Assembly (NCBI GenBank): GCA_029948255.1
Contig: JALIZF010001918.1
Span: 496,001 to 560,000, forward strand
DNA length: 64,000 nt
Reading direction: 5' to 3'
Source: Telmatactis stephensoni
Taxonomy: Eukaryota; Cnidaria; Anthozoa; Actiniaria; Isophelliidae
Every line of letters begins with the position of its first letter. Position 1 is the first letter of the stretch. A program made the position numbers and the translations under genes. This document shows positions 51,534-62,615 of the stretch, one piece after another. A model generated the notes under the pieces. The model did not search any database. It was given only the letters and a program-made list of their open reading frames with translations, and was not told where the DNA came from.

Positions 51534-52349
51534 TATCATGCAGCGGAAAGACGAAACAAAACCAAAATGGCGGAAAACAACATGGCGGACGCTTATTGAG
51601 ATTTCTCGAGAACTGACATAGTCAAAACCCGATATTCGACGCTAAATAAGGTTGCTTTACCTTAATCTTTAAGTCCTTTATATGTAACTGAAAAATCCTA
51701 ATCGTAATGAAAAACAGAGAAAGATAAAGAAAGTAATTATCGAACTTCTAGGGGCCCGTTCCTCGAAATACCCGATGAATTTACGGCCTGTTAACTTACC
51801 CGATATATAAAGTTTACTAGGTGTTTCTCGAAGTGCAAGTTATTTTCAAATGCTATTAATTTCCAGGCAAGTTTTAAGGAGCGCGCAATCCCCTAGTTTC
51901 CCCCTGATAAATTTCGAGAAAGGGGCCCCTGATCAATTGCAACTCACTTCCTCTTTAACTGACGTACTGCTGATCATGGAGAGTATTTTAAAGACGCTAG
52001 CAAGCCATCATAAGTGCTCATAGGCCTACGATGATCAGCTAGTGAAATCGTAGCAAATCAACTTACGAAAAAAGAATAAATGACGTCATCGATATTCCAA
52101 GTAGAAAATGTCATCAAGTTAACGAAAGGATCCCGGATGTAATACTATATCATGATCATTCCCAAAGGCGTAAACTGAACTGAACTGCTACCGATCTTCT
52201 GGCGATCACTTGTCACGTGACTGATAACATTCTTTGTCACGTGACAGGAAGTCCATTCAGTTAACTTTCGAAAGGCTAAAGCTCGTGAGATGAAAATTAA
52301 AAGCGATTTGATCTCGAACAAGTATCTTTTTTCCGTTAAACATCTTAGT

Positions 52350-52589
52350 TTAAAGGCGAAGTTACACGGGACGATTTTTAACGACGATTTTCCGCGCAAC
52401 GTTGCAACAACTTGCAATATTTTGCGTTGCGAGTTTCTGACTTGGATTCAAAAACTCGCAACGCGTTGCCGAAGCGAAAATTGCAAGGAAAATCGTTCCA
52501 AGTGTCATGTTACATGAGAAAGATTTTTAACGCAACGCCGTTGCGCTGAAAATCGTCGTTAAAAATCGTCTCGTGTAACACCACCTTAA
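52350..52589. mobile_element. Fold-back with GTTACACGGGACGA / TCGTGTAAC arms
   Basis: TTAAAGGCGAAGTTACACGG at the left pairs with TCGTGTAACACCACCTTAA at the right; the arms go on through GACGATTTTTAACGACGATTTTC. The centre is rich in CGCAAC/GTTGCG words. It is bounded by TTAA on both sides. Confidence 0.85.
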
Positions 52590-54148
52590 GCAGTTTGCGT
52601 ATCCTAAAGTTTAGCCAATGAAGATTAAGACAATAGGTCACCTTAAATGGCTCAATTAACCGGCATTAAATCATTTGGGGGAAAGGTCCATTAACTGCAA
52701 TTTCGTTGCTCCTCTCACAAATAGATGACAGTTGCTGCTATTAGAATTTGATGGTCCTCCCCTAGACCCCCTAGTATCCCCACGATGCTTCTAATAAGTG
52801 CTCCTAATAATTGCTCTCTTCCAGACGAAAAAACCTGTCATACAAAATGTTTGCTATTAAAACGATAATGGTAATTAATAATAGTGAAATAAACGAATCT
52901 AACGACTCAGCTGTTTACATATCAACGAAGACTAGAGTGATTATATTTAACCGCTGAAAAAAATAACTATCTTGTTATAGTACAAGACGATAAAGAACGA
53001 AAACAAAAACAGTGGATTTAGAATGTACTACCGACATTGAGTTTGCCAACGTTTTCACGGGTTAAATACAAACAGTACCCCATTGACAACATAATTTTTA
53101 AGCCCTTTTCTAATAGGGGAACCTGTTAACCACCTGAAAATGGAAAGATAAAAAGGCTAGCTTGAATTAAATGGTGTTGTATTGTTAGAATAGATTTCAC
53201 ATAGGCGTTGAACGAAGAAACACACTGAATTGAAGGTGACATGTTTCAGTTTACAAGGCGTTTAAACAAGGTTGTGGTAGCGGAAGCAGTTATAAACGTA
53301 TCAAATCCAAACTACGCCCAATACACGGTGAAAAACAGATTTTGAGTTTCTGAGACTATGAATACGATTTGTATATAATCAAGTCAGATAATAATAATAT
53401 TAAATTTTAAATGTTATTGTGGCTGTTCTGGATAAAAAATTGAGCTCTGATGACAAGGTTAGAGAGTTTAGAACTGTTTTGGTCTGGCGAGGGTTGTTTT
53501 TGGCGTTGCTTCTCGGACCACATGGGTCAACAAAAGTACACTGAATCGATGAAATAAAAACTTAGCAAAAAATAAATACTCAACTCAGAATTATTGAGCA
53601 CTTCAAGATGAAGATTTAAGTTCTGGCATGCTGAATATATGGAATTTAGAGTAGTAAATTTGATGAGGTTCTAATCCGATACCCGTTGTGTTTGTATTAT
53701 CTTGTAAATGTGGTTAATGACTAGGTGAAAAACAAATAGCCAGCTAGACTAGTGATGCATGTATTTCTTAATCAATAGTCCTCTTTGAATTTGAGGGAAA
53801 TGAATTTGTGAAAACCATGGAATGATTTGAGGAGCAAAAATTAATCATGTTAAGTGTAAATACAAGGTAACTAAATGTTATACTGTTTTAATTGTATCTG
53901 CAGAAGTGTTTCCAAAACTGTTCCTTTTGAATTCAGGCAAAACAATAGTTGTAAGTTGATATGTTTCGATCATATAGCGAATCGCGCACATACGGCGAGT
54001 TCGTAGTGCTGTGCTTAGTTTTGACTGAAAGATATATCTTTCCTTTCAGTTCCATCTTACTTTTCGGTACCATAGCGGACCAGTTATTACTGATATATGT
54101 TATTTAATGTCATGTCCAATTTTTGTATTCACTTCCATGTCTATATTG

Positions 54149-54196
54149 GCATCCTTAGAGACTGTAAACTTTGCATCCTTAGAGACTGTAAACGCC
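54149..54196. repeat. Two-unit tandem repeat, 24 bp
   Basis: CATCCTTAGAGACTGTAAAC occurs twice in succession. Non-coding as far as I can tell; about 1.2 kb upstream of the Cys-loop gene. Confidence 0.8.
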
Positions 54197-55396
54197 GTCC
54201 CGCCGTTCTTATTAAAAAACATCAAGCAGAGCAAGAAGTATATTTCTATGTATTTATACTTTCTTTCTAGTGGCTGTGATGTTCAAAGCAGCGGCTTTTT
54301 GATCAATTCGGGTATAAAATGCTAGAGAATTATACCATTTTTCACACAACAACCGAGCGGGTAGTTCTTAAAAAACAGCCCTGAATAGCGCCGGAATAAT
54401 TATCATGGTGATCTTAGCAATATATATATCGCATCATTTGGTTAAATCATATCTATTATTCAACTCAAAGATAACACTTTAGTGACAAAGGAGCTCAAAT
54501 TAGGAATCGCATCGTAGAAGCAATATGTGAGCAAATGTCTCCCTTGTATACCCCTAAAAGTCAATTCTAACTATATACTATTGTTGTTAAATGTCTGTTA
54601 GGTGTATGTTATATTTAACATGTCTAAATTTCGAGTGTATATATATTAAATTGGTCTTGTTATATAATTCCTATAAATTATGAAAATGCTTGAGTATTTA
54701 TAGCGTTTTATACAGAGAGCAAGTTGAGGCAAAAAATACAAGCAGAACTCTAAATGTTGACAAAAACAAAAGTGCACAATCATCTTTCAACGACTAATAT
54801 TTTGGAAGAGTCCAGTCTTCTTTAGCTAATGAAATAGAAGTGTTAATAAAAAATATTTGGATTCAAACGGTTTGATTTATACCATGGTAGTCCACTAGTT
54901 GATATGATACCAGTGATTAAGTTACAGGTCTTCAAACATTCTTATCTAAAATTAGTATATTAGTGTAGCTAGAGACGTTCTTAATTGTGGGTGTGTGAAT
55001 TAGAAAGTTTCATTGATTTAAAATGAAAACTTGAAGTTGATCAGACTATTTGCAGATAACTCAAGTACAAACCTAAAAGATTTACAGATAACTTCCAGAT
55101 AACTTCCAGATGAAAAAATAGTCTGTCTATGTACAATTAGTGTGTAAATTCGATTTACAGTCTATTTACAGATAATTTGCAAACTATTTACATAGTATGG
55201 AAGAGGTTCGATTTTTCCAGTGTGATCGGAGAGGAAGTTCATTGTATTTTCACTCTCGCTTTCGTTTTTTTTTACCTATGATTGCCATCTGAAGCAAATA
55301 CAAATATTTTTGGTTATGATATTTTTAAGTCCAAGCGTGTCTAAAAAGGTTTCATTTTTGACATGTTTAGTTACAATGTTTTTCTTTTCAGGAAAA

Positions 55397-57752
55397 ATGA
55401 AGAAAAAGACAACGTTATTATGTAGTGTAATCGTGGCTTGTTTTATCGAACTAGGAATATTTGTACAATGTTTAGATCTTGGGTAAGAGACTCTTTAGGG
55501 TACGGTAATACGAGCAACAAAATCACTCAACTTCTCTCGCAACATCGTTGCGAAACGAGTTGAAGAGCGATGCTGCGCGTTTTTCCACCCGAAAACAAAC
55601 TTGTCTCGCAACAAAATAGTTTGCTGCAAGTTGAGTGAATCCTGACTTCTGATTGGATCAATCAAGGAAATTTGCTAGCGAGACAAGTTGACTTTGGGGT
55701 GGTAATACGCGCAACATCATGAAATTTTGCTGCAAAAAGTAGAGCGACTGTCTACTTGCTGCAACAGACATTTTCAACTTGCAGCAAACTATTTGTTGCG
55801 AGACAAGTTTGTACTCTGGTGGAAAAACGCGCAGCATTCGCTCTTCAAATTGTTTCGCAGCAATGTTGCGAGACAAGTTGAGTGATTTTGTTGTCACGTA
55901 TAATTACCGCACCTTTACTTGTGTTAGTACAATGTTGCACAAGTGTCATTGGTTATTCTGTCAGGGTACAAGGAAAATCCTGACTGATTCGTAAAAGTAG
56001 CGTCTGAAAAACTGAATAATACCCTTTACGAAATAATTGCTGCATTGGAGTATGTATGTACCCAAGAGGAGATGAGGTAAGAGAAGGAATCGCGCATATA
56101 GTGGTCTTTGGACAATCATATGCCCGTTTGATGCTATTTTTAGAGTAAATCTGATTGGTCGAGAGCGCGCGAGCCTTCGCATTGCATCTTTTCCTCTTTT
56201 TTCCTTTTCGCATTGCCTCTTTTCCATTTTTGTCCTTTTCAAGAGGAGCAATTCACGGAGGTTTTCTCGTATTTTTTGTCTCATCATTAGCCGCCATGTT
56301 TTCCGATCCTCCGACTACATGTTCACATCCGCGTGGTCATGATGACGAGGTTCTAAAAATAGCATCAAACGGGGCATATGATGGGTCACGAGGATTCCTT
56401 CTCTTACCTCATTTTCTCTTCATGTATCATGTATCCAACTATGGATTGATGATATTTCAATGCTCTTTCACTGCGACGTCGCGCGCTAGTATCCACTACT
56501 TTCGACGTCACGTGTGATAGTCACAAAGGTTGGATCGTGATCTACTTTTGCGATGTTGTTTGTGTTACGAAACATAGCTTTGATCATTTTAAAATGTCTT
56601 TAGCATATTCTAGTATTTCATAATATTAAGGATAAAAAAATACGTGCAACTGCTTGTACACAGCTGTTGACCCTTTTAATGATATTTCATTAGTGAGGTT
56701 CGCACGAGGTCAACACATCAATTCGCTAACACATCAATGATAACCTATCGGTAAGCTAGGTTTGTATAAAGTCAGGGCCGTCATGCCTTACCATCGACCA
56801 GGAAGATCGAACTTTAATAAGGTCAGAACCACTGTCTTACCATTGACTAATTACCTTGACCAGGAAGATCGAACTTTAATAAGGTCAGAACCACTGTCTT
56901 ACCATTGACTAATTACCTTGACCAGGAAGATCGAACTTTAATAAGGTCAGAACCACTGTCTTACCATTGACTAATTACCTTGACCAGGAAGATTACCTTG
57001 ATCTCAGCTGTTGACTTTGACCTCATGCAAGCCTCACTGATAAACCATCATTAAAAGGGTCAACCGCTGTGTAACAGCAGCTGCACGTAATTTACTATAC
57101 ATTGAACTTATCTGCCTCATCGTCGCAAGGGCTAGACACACATGCAGTTCAACAGAGTTGCATGCAAAGTCGCGTGACGTCAAAGCAAAAGTCTCGATGA
57201 TTGTGTGTTCAAGCCTTTAGAAAATCTCCCTGCCTAATCCCACAATTGCAATTATCTGCATTGTCTGGGGATTCCCTTTTACTTTCAGAATTAATTTAAA
57301 GGTAAATTTTAAGGTTTGGGCATTTTTGTAAGACTCCAAGCAGCTCCCCTTTTTTCTAAATCGTCTTTGCTGAGTCTATATGAAAAAGTCAATTTGTAGA
57401 GCTGAACACGTTGAAATTTTACATACCCAACATTACTTATTATTGTTTGTACTACTTTAGCTATACCAATCAAATGGAAAAAGCTCAGAATTTATCAAGA
57501 TTTATCAATTATATTTTAAAAGATAGTGGTTATGACATTAAAGCACGACCAAACGATGGAGGTAAGATAATTATCTTATCTTCTCTAATACTAAAAACAC
57601 TCACATGCATAACGTAGCTTCTGACTAAGGCAATTTCAGCGTCCGTACCGTTTTATCCCGCTTGCCACTCTCTCGCCCACATCTCATCCTCTCTCTCTCT
57701 CTCTCTCGCCCACATTTCATCCTCTCTCTCTCTCTCTCTCTCGCCCACATCT

Positions 57753-57846
<94 letters not shown>

Positions 57847-60800
57847 CCTGGGTATATTCAGCTAAAGCTAGTATTAGGAAAAGTGTTGGCTAGAACATGT
57901 CAGATGTTTTTAAGCACCGTTTTAAGCCAGAAACGTCAACATATCTTTTGTTCTGTTATTATGACCAAAGTATGTCCAACACCCATGTTCAAAGTGGTCC
58001 ATTTGAACTGCCGACCAACAACTACCAACGTTGTGGGACGTTGGGGCCAATGAAGGACGTTGTTGAAAGCGGCGTTTGCCCAGCCCTTAATGGGGGTACC
58101 TGAAAAGATAGGTTCCACTGTACATTTTCCACTGTGCTTATCTTCAATTGTCAGAAATATCTTAAGTCCTGGCCTCCTTTGTGACCTTTGACTCCCAATT
58201 TCTTTTTGTAAAAAAACAACTGCTATTAGACAAGTTTAGATTCAAACCGGTAAAAAACTGTGCCCTTTTTGCCTTTCTCTGTCAGGTGAACCTGTTGATG
58301 TTACAGTCGAGCTGAAGATAGTCTCTTTTGGGGAGTTTCTGGAGGCTCGAATGGTAGGTCTTCAAAAAGGTTTATTGATTAAATACAATGAATACCATGA
58401 TCATTATGGACTTAATTGAAGAACATTGCACTCGTGCACTGGATGAATTGCGCCAACAACTTCCGAAATAGGCCCTTTGCATCAACCAATCACATGGTAC
58501 AAATTAATCCGTCATACTACATGGAAAGGAATGAGAGCCTCCAAAACGAAACGACTTCAACCAGTGAAACTTGACTTGTCTTTGTTTTAGATGTACGCAG
58601 AGCGTATTTTGCCATTGGGATTTAGCCATGTGACCCAAAGGGCCTATTGTTTAGCACAATGTCGCAAAACTAGAGTCAACCATTCGAGCACTTCTGTTTG
58701 TCGTTTCAGGAATACACAATGGACATATACTTTCGACAGTGGTGGGTGGATCCTCGTTTCAAACATAACATCGACAAAACATTCAACATAGCCGGAGATG
58801 CAACCAAACTTTTTTGGACTCCTGATACATACTTCGTAAATGCAAAGTTATCAGTCTATCATTTCGTCACTAGGGAAAATATGAGAATTATGATATGGCC
58901 TGATGGCAGGGTCTACTTTAGTACAAGGTGAATATCTGACTAATTCATGACATTCAGTGATTTCCATAGGTAAATGGTCAAGTTTTATCATAAAAAAGTA
59001 CCGAAGTGAGATATTTCCTTGTGTATTACGGGCTGATATTTTAGGAGTCGCGTATGTATTTTGCCGAGCTGAGGCAAAATGCGAGCGATGGGTAAAATGT
59101 CAGTCCGTAATACACTTACAGTTATTGACCGCGGGCACCACTTTACATCTGAAGATACTCAAATAACATCTGCCAACCACATCGCACCTTCCTTCAAAAC
59201 GACTGGGCTTATCCTGTACTTTTTCCCATTTAAAGTTTGTGAGTGCATCGGCCCTGAGTGACTGCATCGCGATCGTTCAATTCAACTGCCACTTGCTCCT
59301 TTATTAATTTGCCGTTATTGAACTGAAACCCGATGATGGCTAACTTTACACACATATCTTTTATTTGCTATAGGATAACCTTAACGGTGCAATGTAGTAT
59401 GGACTTTCATCTTTATCCAATGGACACTCAACGCTGTCCTCTTGTCATTGAAAGTTGTAAGTAGTATTCCAGTTATGAGCAGTACATTTTGCACATGTTT
59501 GATACTATTCATGTTAGAAAAATTGGCGGGAAAATGGTAAACGTAACGCTTCTGTTCCTCTAATGCCAAAGAATAGTATTGCCATTGGTTCCTGATACTG
59601 TAGGTGGAAGCTCAGGTTTCACATTTTAAGGCCAACTTGTTGTTCCTGTCCAGTAAATTCTAGGAAATGTTTTTACACTGCTTTTCAATTACACGCGCGA
59701 AATGACCAAAAAGTCTTCCCAGCGAATTGGGTTTCGGTGGATGTCAATCAAAGCGTTTCCATGGCAATTTCAAATGATTTTACTGTGAATGCTAGTCACA
59801 CGTGAACAACGAGACTTAATATAAACTCACGAACGAAACTTGAGTTTTCGTGGCGGACATCAATCAAAAGTCTTTCTATGACAATTTCCTTTTGATTTGC
59901 CGCATCGATTTGTCGCAATATCGATAATAAACGGAAAACGAGACATAAGAAGAATGTATATATATATACGGCCTGAATTCTAAAAAATGTCTATTTTCTA
60001 GCTTATGAGATTCATTGTTTGCGCTGTTTGATCAGTCATTCTCAACGGTCGACTGATTTCGTTCACTTGTAGGTCACGAAAGTCATAAACACCTTTTATA
60101 TATTTCTGATTTTCAAGCCATTGAAGTTTTAATCCATTGTTAAAAAATTATTTCTTTTCATTTGGGTATTATTTCCAGAGGCTCTGAACATTTTCAGAAA
60201 AAATAAATCAAGTTAGATGAACCAGTATCTGTAAACAAAATTCCAGTTCGCACGTGCTTAATTGCATTGCCATGGAAATGCTTTGATTGACGTCCACCGA
60301 AACCCAATTCGCTAGGAAGACTTTTTGGTCATTTCGCGCGTGTAATTGAAAAGCAGTGTAAGTATATGTACCATGTCCCAACTGCCAAGTCGATGCTAAG
60401 TGTTCAATCGAATTTTAGAAAATAAAGTTGACAATCAATTTCTACAATCCATTGTATGCTTTCACTTCAGACGCCCATACGATTGAAGATATTCGATACC
60501 ATTGGAAGGACTGGTAATAAGGGAAATGGAATCGAGGTCGTGTCGGAAAAGATTGCACAATTTGAACTTTTGGAAGTAAAGAAGGACTCTGGAGCACAGT
60601 CGAATAGCAAAGGTAAGGATCACGTGATACTTCTGAAATTACACAGGATTACGATACATACACATACACACACATACGTATATAGTCAATTGAAGAAACG
60701 TTGTCGGGTCTAAAAACATAGAAGCTGATACCGAAATGGTGCATGGGATGTCAATAATTATATTATGATTAATTCATTTGAGCTGCAACTGATAAAAAAT

Positions 60801-62615
60801 CGAAGCCAAACGGCCCGCCAACTCAGGTCCTGAACACGCATTTGGCATTTTGCATCGAAGGCAAAGCGTAAATGAATAAATCAGAATATTCAGCTTCTAT
60901 GTTCTATGTTTTTAGACCCGAAAACATTTCTTCAATTGATTATATACACCTATTTCAAAAAAGGTTGGCGGATGCGAGGCCTAAAGCCCACGCGACTAGA
61001 CCGAAAAGGAGTATGGGTAGTTTCAAAACTTCACTCAATTGTCGGGTTTAACATCAACAATTCAAGTTCTTTGTTGTATAAGGTAGAAGCCAGATAGTCG
61101 TGAATTGTTGTGTTGATATTCATGTGCCTTTTCTATGTTTATAAATTTTTAACCATACTTCCTTTTGACAACACAAAATACATGTATACATTCCAACACA
61201 CATTAGCTATCTTCAACGTTTTCCTTAATATTTCAGGTTCGTTCTCAAACATCAAAGCTTGGTTCTCCTTCAAGCGTCGAACCACTTATTTTTTCTACCA
61301 AAGTTTCATGCCTACGATATTCCTGGTCATCATTTCTTGGTGTCAGTTCTGGATTTCCTCAGACGCTGTCCCAGCACGTGTCAGTCTGTCAGTGACAACA
61401 GTTTTGGCTATCTTGTTCCTCTCCTCTACCATCAACGAAAATATGCCTAAAGTCAGCTACATGAAGGCCATTGACTATTTTCTCTCTGTGTCCTTCTTGT
61501 TCATCTTTTGTACATTATTGGAATATGTTGTTGTTTTGAACACAGAACCAGGATTAGGGAGGAGGGAAAAACCGAAGAAGACCGAAGCAGTGCACATGAA
61601 TGGAGATGTTGGCAAAAAATATAGGGTAAGGATATTCAGTTGAACCTCAATACAATACAATACAATATTCCATTAAGCCACTACCCTTTGTTGAGAAGAA
61701 ACCCCGGGGGGGGGGGGTTCTTCGGGGTCAAAACGCTAGGGATGATCGTCGGAAACCTCCAAAACATACCCTAAAAAATACCCAGAAATAACTGCCCTAA
61801 ACTACCCTTGAGGAACATAAACAAGCAATTGCTGGGCTGTATGTGACGTCACGGCAGCCATCTTGGAAGAACTGCGACATAGAGGATATTATATGGGCGC
61901 GCGGAGATACGGATTTTATCTTCGAGTGTTGAAAAGATCTCTCACGAGTGAGCGCAGCGAACGAGTGAGAAATCTTTTCAACAAGAGAAGATAAAACCGT
62001 ATCTCCAAGCGAACATGTAATATTCTATTTATCATATAATTATCAAATCAAGAGACAACAAGCTATCTTTAGAGTAAATGCGCTCAATTAACCATGGTAA
62101 CGATCTTTTCACTAGTGAAAAGAACATGTTATTTTTACTAGTGAAAAGAACAAGTTTTCGAAATTAAGAAATATAGATAGGTATTTTATAAATAATTATA
62201 TGATAAAAAAGGTTATCATTAGCATGTGGTGTTTGTTCATCCATCATGAGCCACCCGTTTTGTGCAGTGTTGCATCGCGGAACGTTTTCACCTCTCACCT
62301 ACTAAATCACTGAAGTACATATGATTTGCAGCACATTCAAAAATTGAGAATCTACCATGTTTATGTTTCTAGCAGCAAGAACGCGACAACATGAACGTGG
62401 TTATAACTATAATGGACCATAACGGTACCAAATGCACAGAAAGACATCAAAATGGCAAGCGACATGTTGGTAAAAGTAAAACTAGAACTATGTACACAAG
62501 GGAAAACAGTTACCACAAAGTGGACAAGTGGTCGCGAATATGTTTTCCTCTCTCATACGCCCTATTTTTACTGGGGTACTGGCTATATTACTCCTATGTC
62601 TATGATGCCTTATGA
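55397..62615 (+). CDS. Cys-loop anion channel subunit, GABA-A/glycine receptor-like (8 exons, frameshift in exon 6)
   Basis: Pentameric ligand-gated chloride channel subunit of the cell membrane. Coding exons: 55397-55482, 57461-57561, 58286-58353, 58710-58927, 59374-59456, 60471-60612, 61237-61625 and 62373-62615. An AG acceptor at 55390 implies an upstream untranslated exon. Seen: a signal peptide (first about 25 residues); the ligand-binding domain with EYTMDIYFRQWWVDPRF, LFWTPDTYFVNAK and WPDGRVYFSTR; the Cys loop CSMDFHLYPMDTQRC with exactly 13 residues between the cysteines; M1 (FMPTIFLVIISWCQFWI); M2 starting PARVSLSVTTVLAI, where PAR before M2 is typical of anion channels and T6', L9' are kept; M3; a short M3-M4 loop; and M4 (FPLSYALFLLGYWLYYSYV). 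Exon 6 reads YHWKDW then TAA TAA near 60513; skipping one base continues NKGNGIEVVSEK. Exon length and phases only fit if one base is extra. About 442 residues after that allowance. The ligand is unknown. Confidence 0.88.
55498..55916. mobile_element. Fold-back with GGTAATACGAGCAACAAAATC end
   Basis: Intron 1 of the Cys-loop gene. TACGGTAATACGAGCAACAA at the left is mirrored near 55880-55916 (TTGTTGTCACGTATAATTACCG). Inner arms CTCAACTTCTCTCGCAAC and GTTGCGAGACAAGTTGAG. It shares its terminus with the nested element at 38861. The interior has ACTTGCTGCAACA and its mirror. Confidence 0.8.
56641..57089. mobile_element. MITE with about 58-bp inverted ends enclosing a minisatellite
   Basis: Intron 1 of the Cys-loop gene. 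TACGTGCAACTGCTTGTACA at the left is mirrored by TGTAACAGCAGCTGCACGTA at the right. The arms continue through CAGC.GTTGACCCTTTTAATGAT to (A/T)CAGTGAGG, about 58 bp with a few mismatches. The interior carries three 62-bp tandem units. Confidence 0.85.
56796..56994. repeat. 62-bp minisatellite, three full units plus a partial
   Basis: Units begin GACCAGGAAGATCGAACTTT at 56796, 56858 and 56920, with a partial fourth at 56982. The three units look identical apart from the left edge, which suggests recent expansion. Confidence 0.92.
57665..57848. repeat. (CT)n / (TTTC)n microsatellite with CGCCCACATCTCATC units
   Basis: Three units of CTCTCGCCCACATCTCATC lead into a long CT run and a short TTTC run in intron 2 of the Cys-loop gene. 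The plus-strand frame across it is low complexity. Confidence 0.95.
59673..60361. mobile_element. 689-bp non-autonomous DNA transposon with about 96-bp inverted ends
   Basis: Intron 5 of the Cys-loop gene. The left end TTACACTGCTTTTCAATTAC and the right end GTAATTGAAAAGCAGTGTAA are exact mirrors. The match continues for about 96 bp (ACGCGCGAAATGACCAAAAAG, GCGAATTGGGTTTCGGTGGA, TTTCCATGGCAAT) with three or four mismatches. The interior contains a further diverged half-copy (GTGGCGGACATCAATCAAAAG) and no transposase. The ends are well preserved, so mobility was fairly recent. Confidence 0.92.
60984..61020. repeat. Dispersed AAGCCCACGCGACT repeat
   Basis: AAAGCCCACGCGACTAGACCG with AAAAGGAGTATGGGTAG is the third copy of a sequence also at 23358 and 45356. 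Intron 6 of the Cys-loop gene. Confidence 0.6.
61700..61810. repeat. Degraded G-tract repeat related to 1356-1718
   Basis: CCCCGGGGGGGGGGGG followed by GGGATGATCGTCGGAAA and CCCTAAAAAATACCC matches the left half of the element at 1356 (GGGGATGCTCGTCGGAAA, CCCCTAAAAGGTACCC). No right arm is seen. Intron 7 of the Cys-loop gene. Confidence 0.55.
61890..62205. mobile_element. Compound hairpin element (GGAGATACGG arms)
   Basis: GGAGATACGGATTTTATCTT is mirrored by AAGATAAAACCGTATCTCC, with inner arms GTTGAAAAGATCTCTCAC / GTGAGAAATCTTTTCAAC. A two-unit ACTAGTGAAAAGAACA repeat and a further inverted TATCATATAATTAT/ATAATTATATGATA pair follow. Intron 7 of the Cys-loop gene. Confidence 0.75.

Noticed and set aside
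57662..57865. 67-residue LSLSLSL ORF
   Set aside because: CT microsatellite translation.
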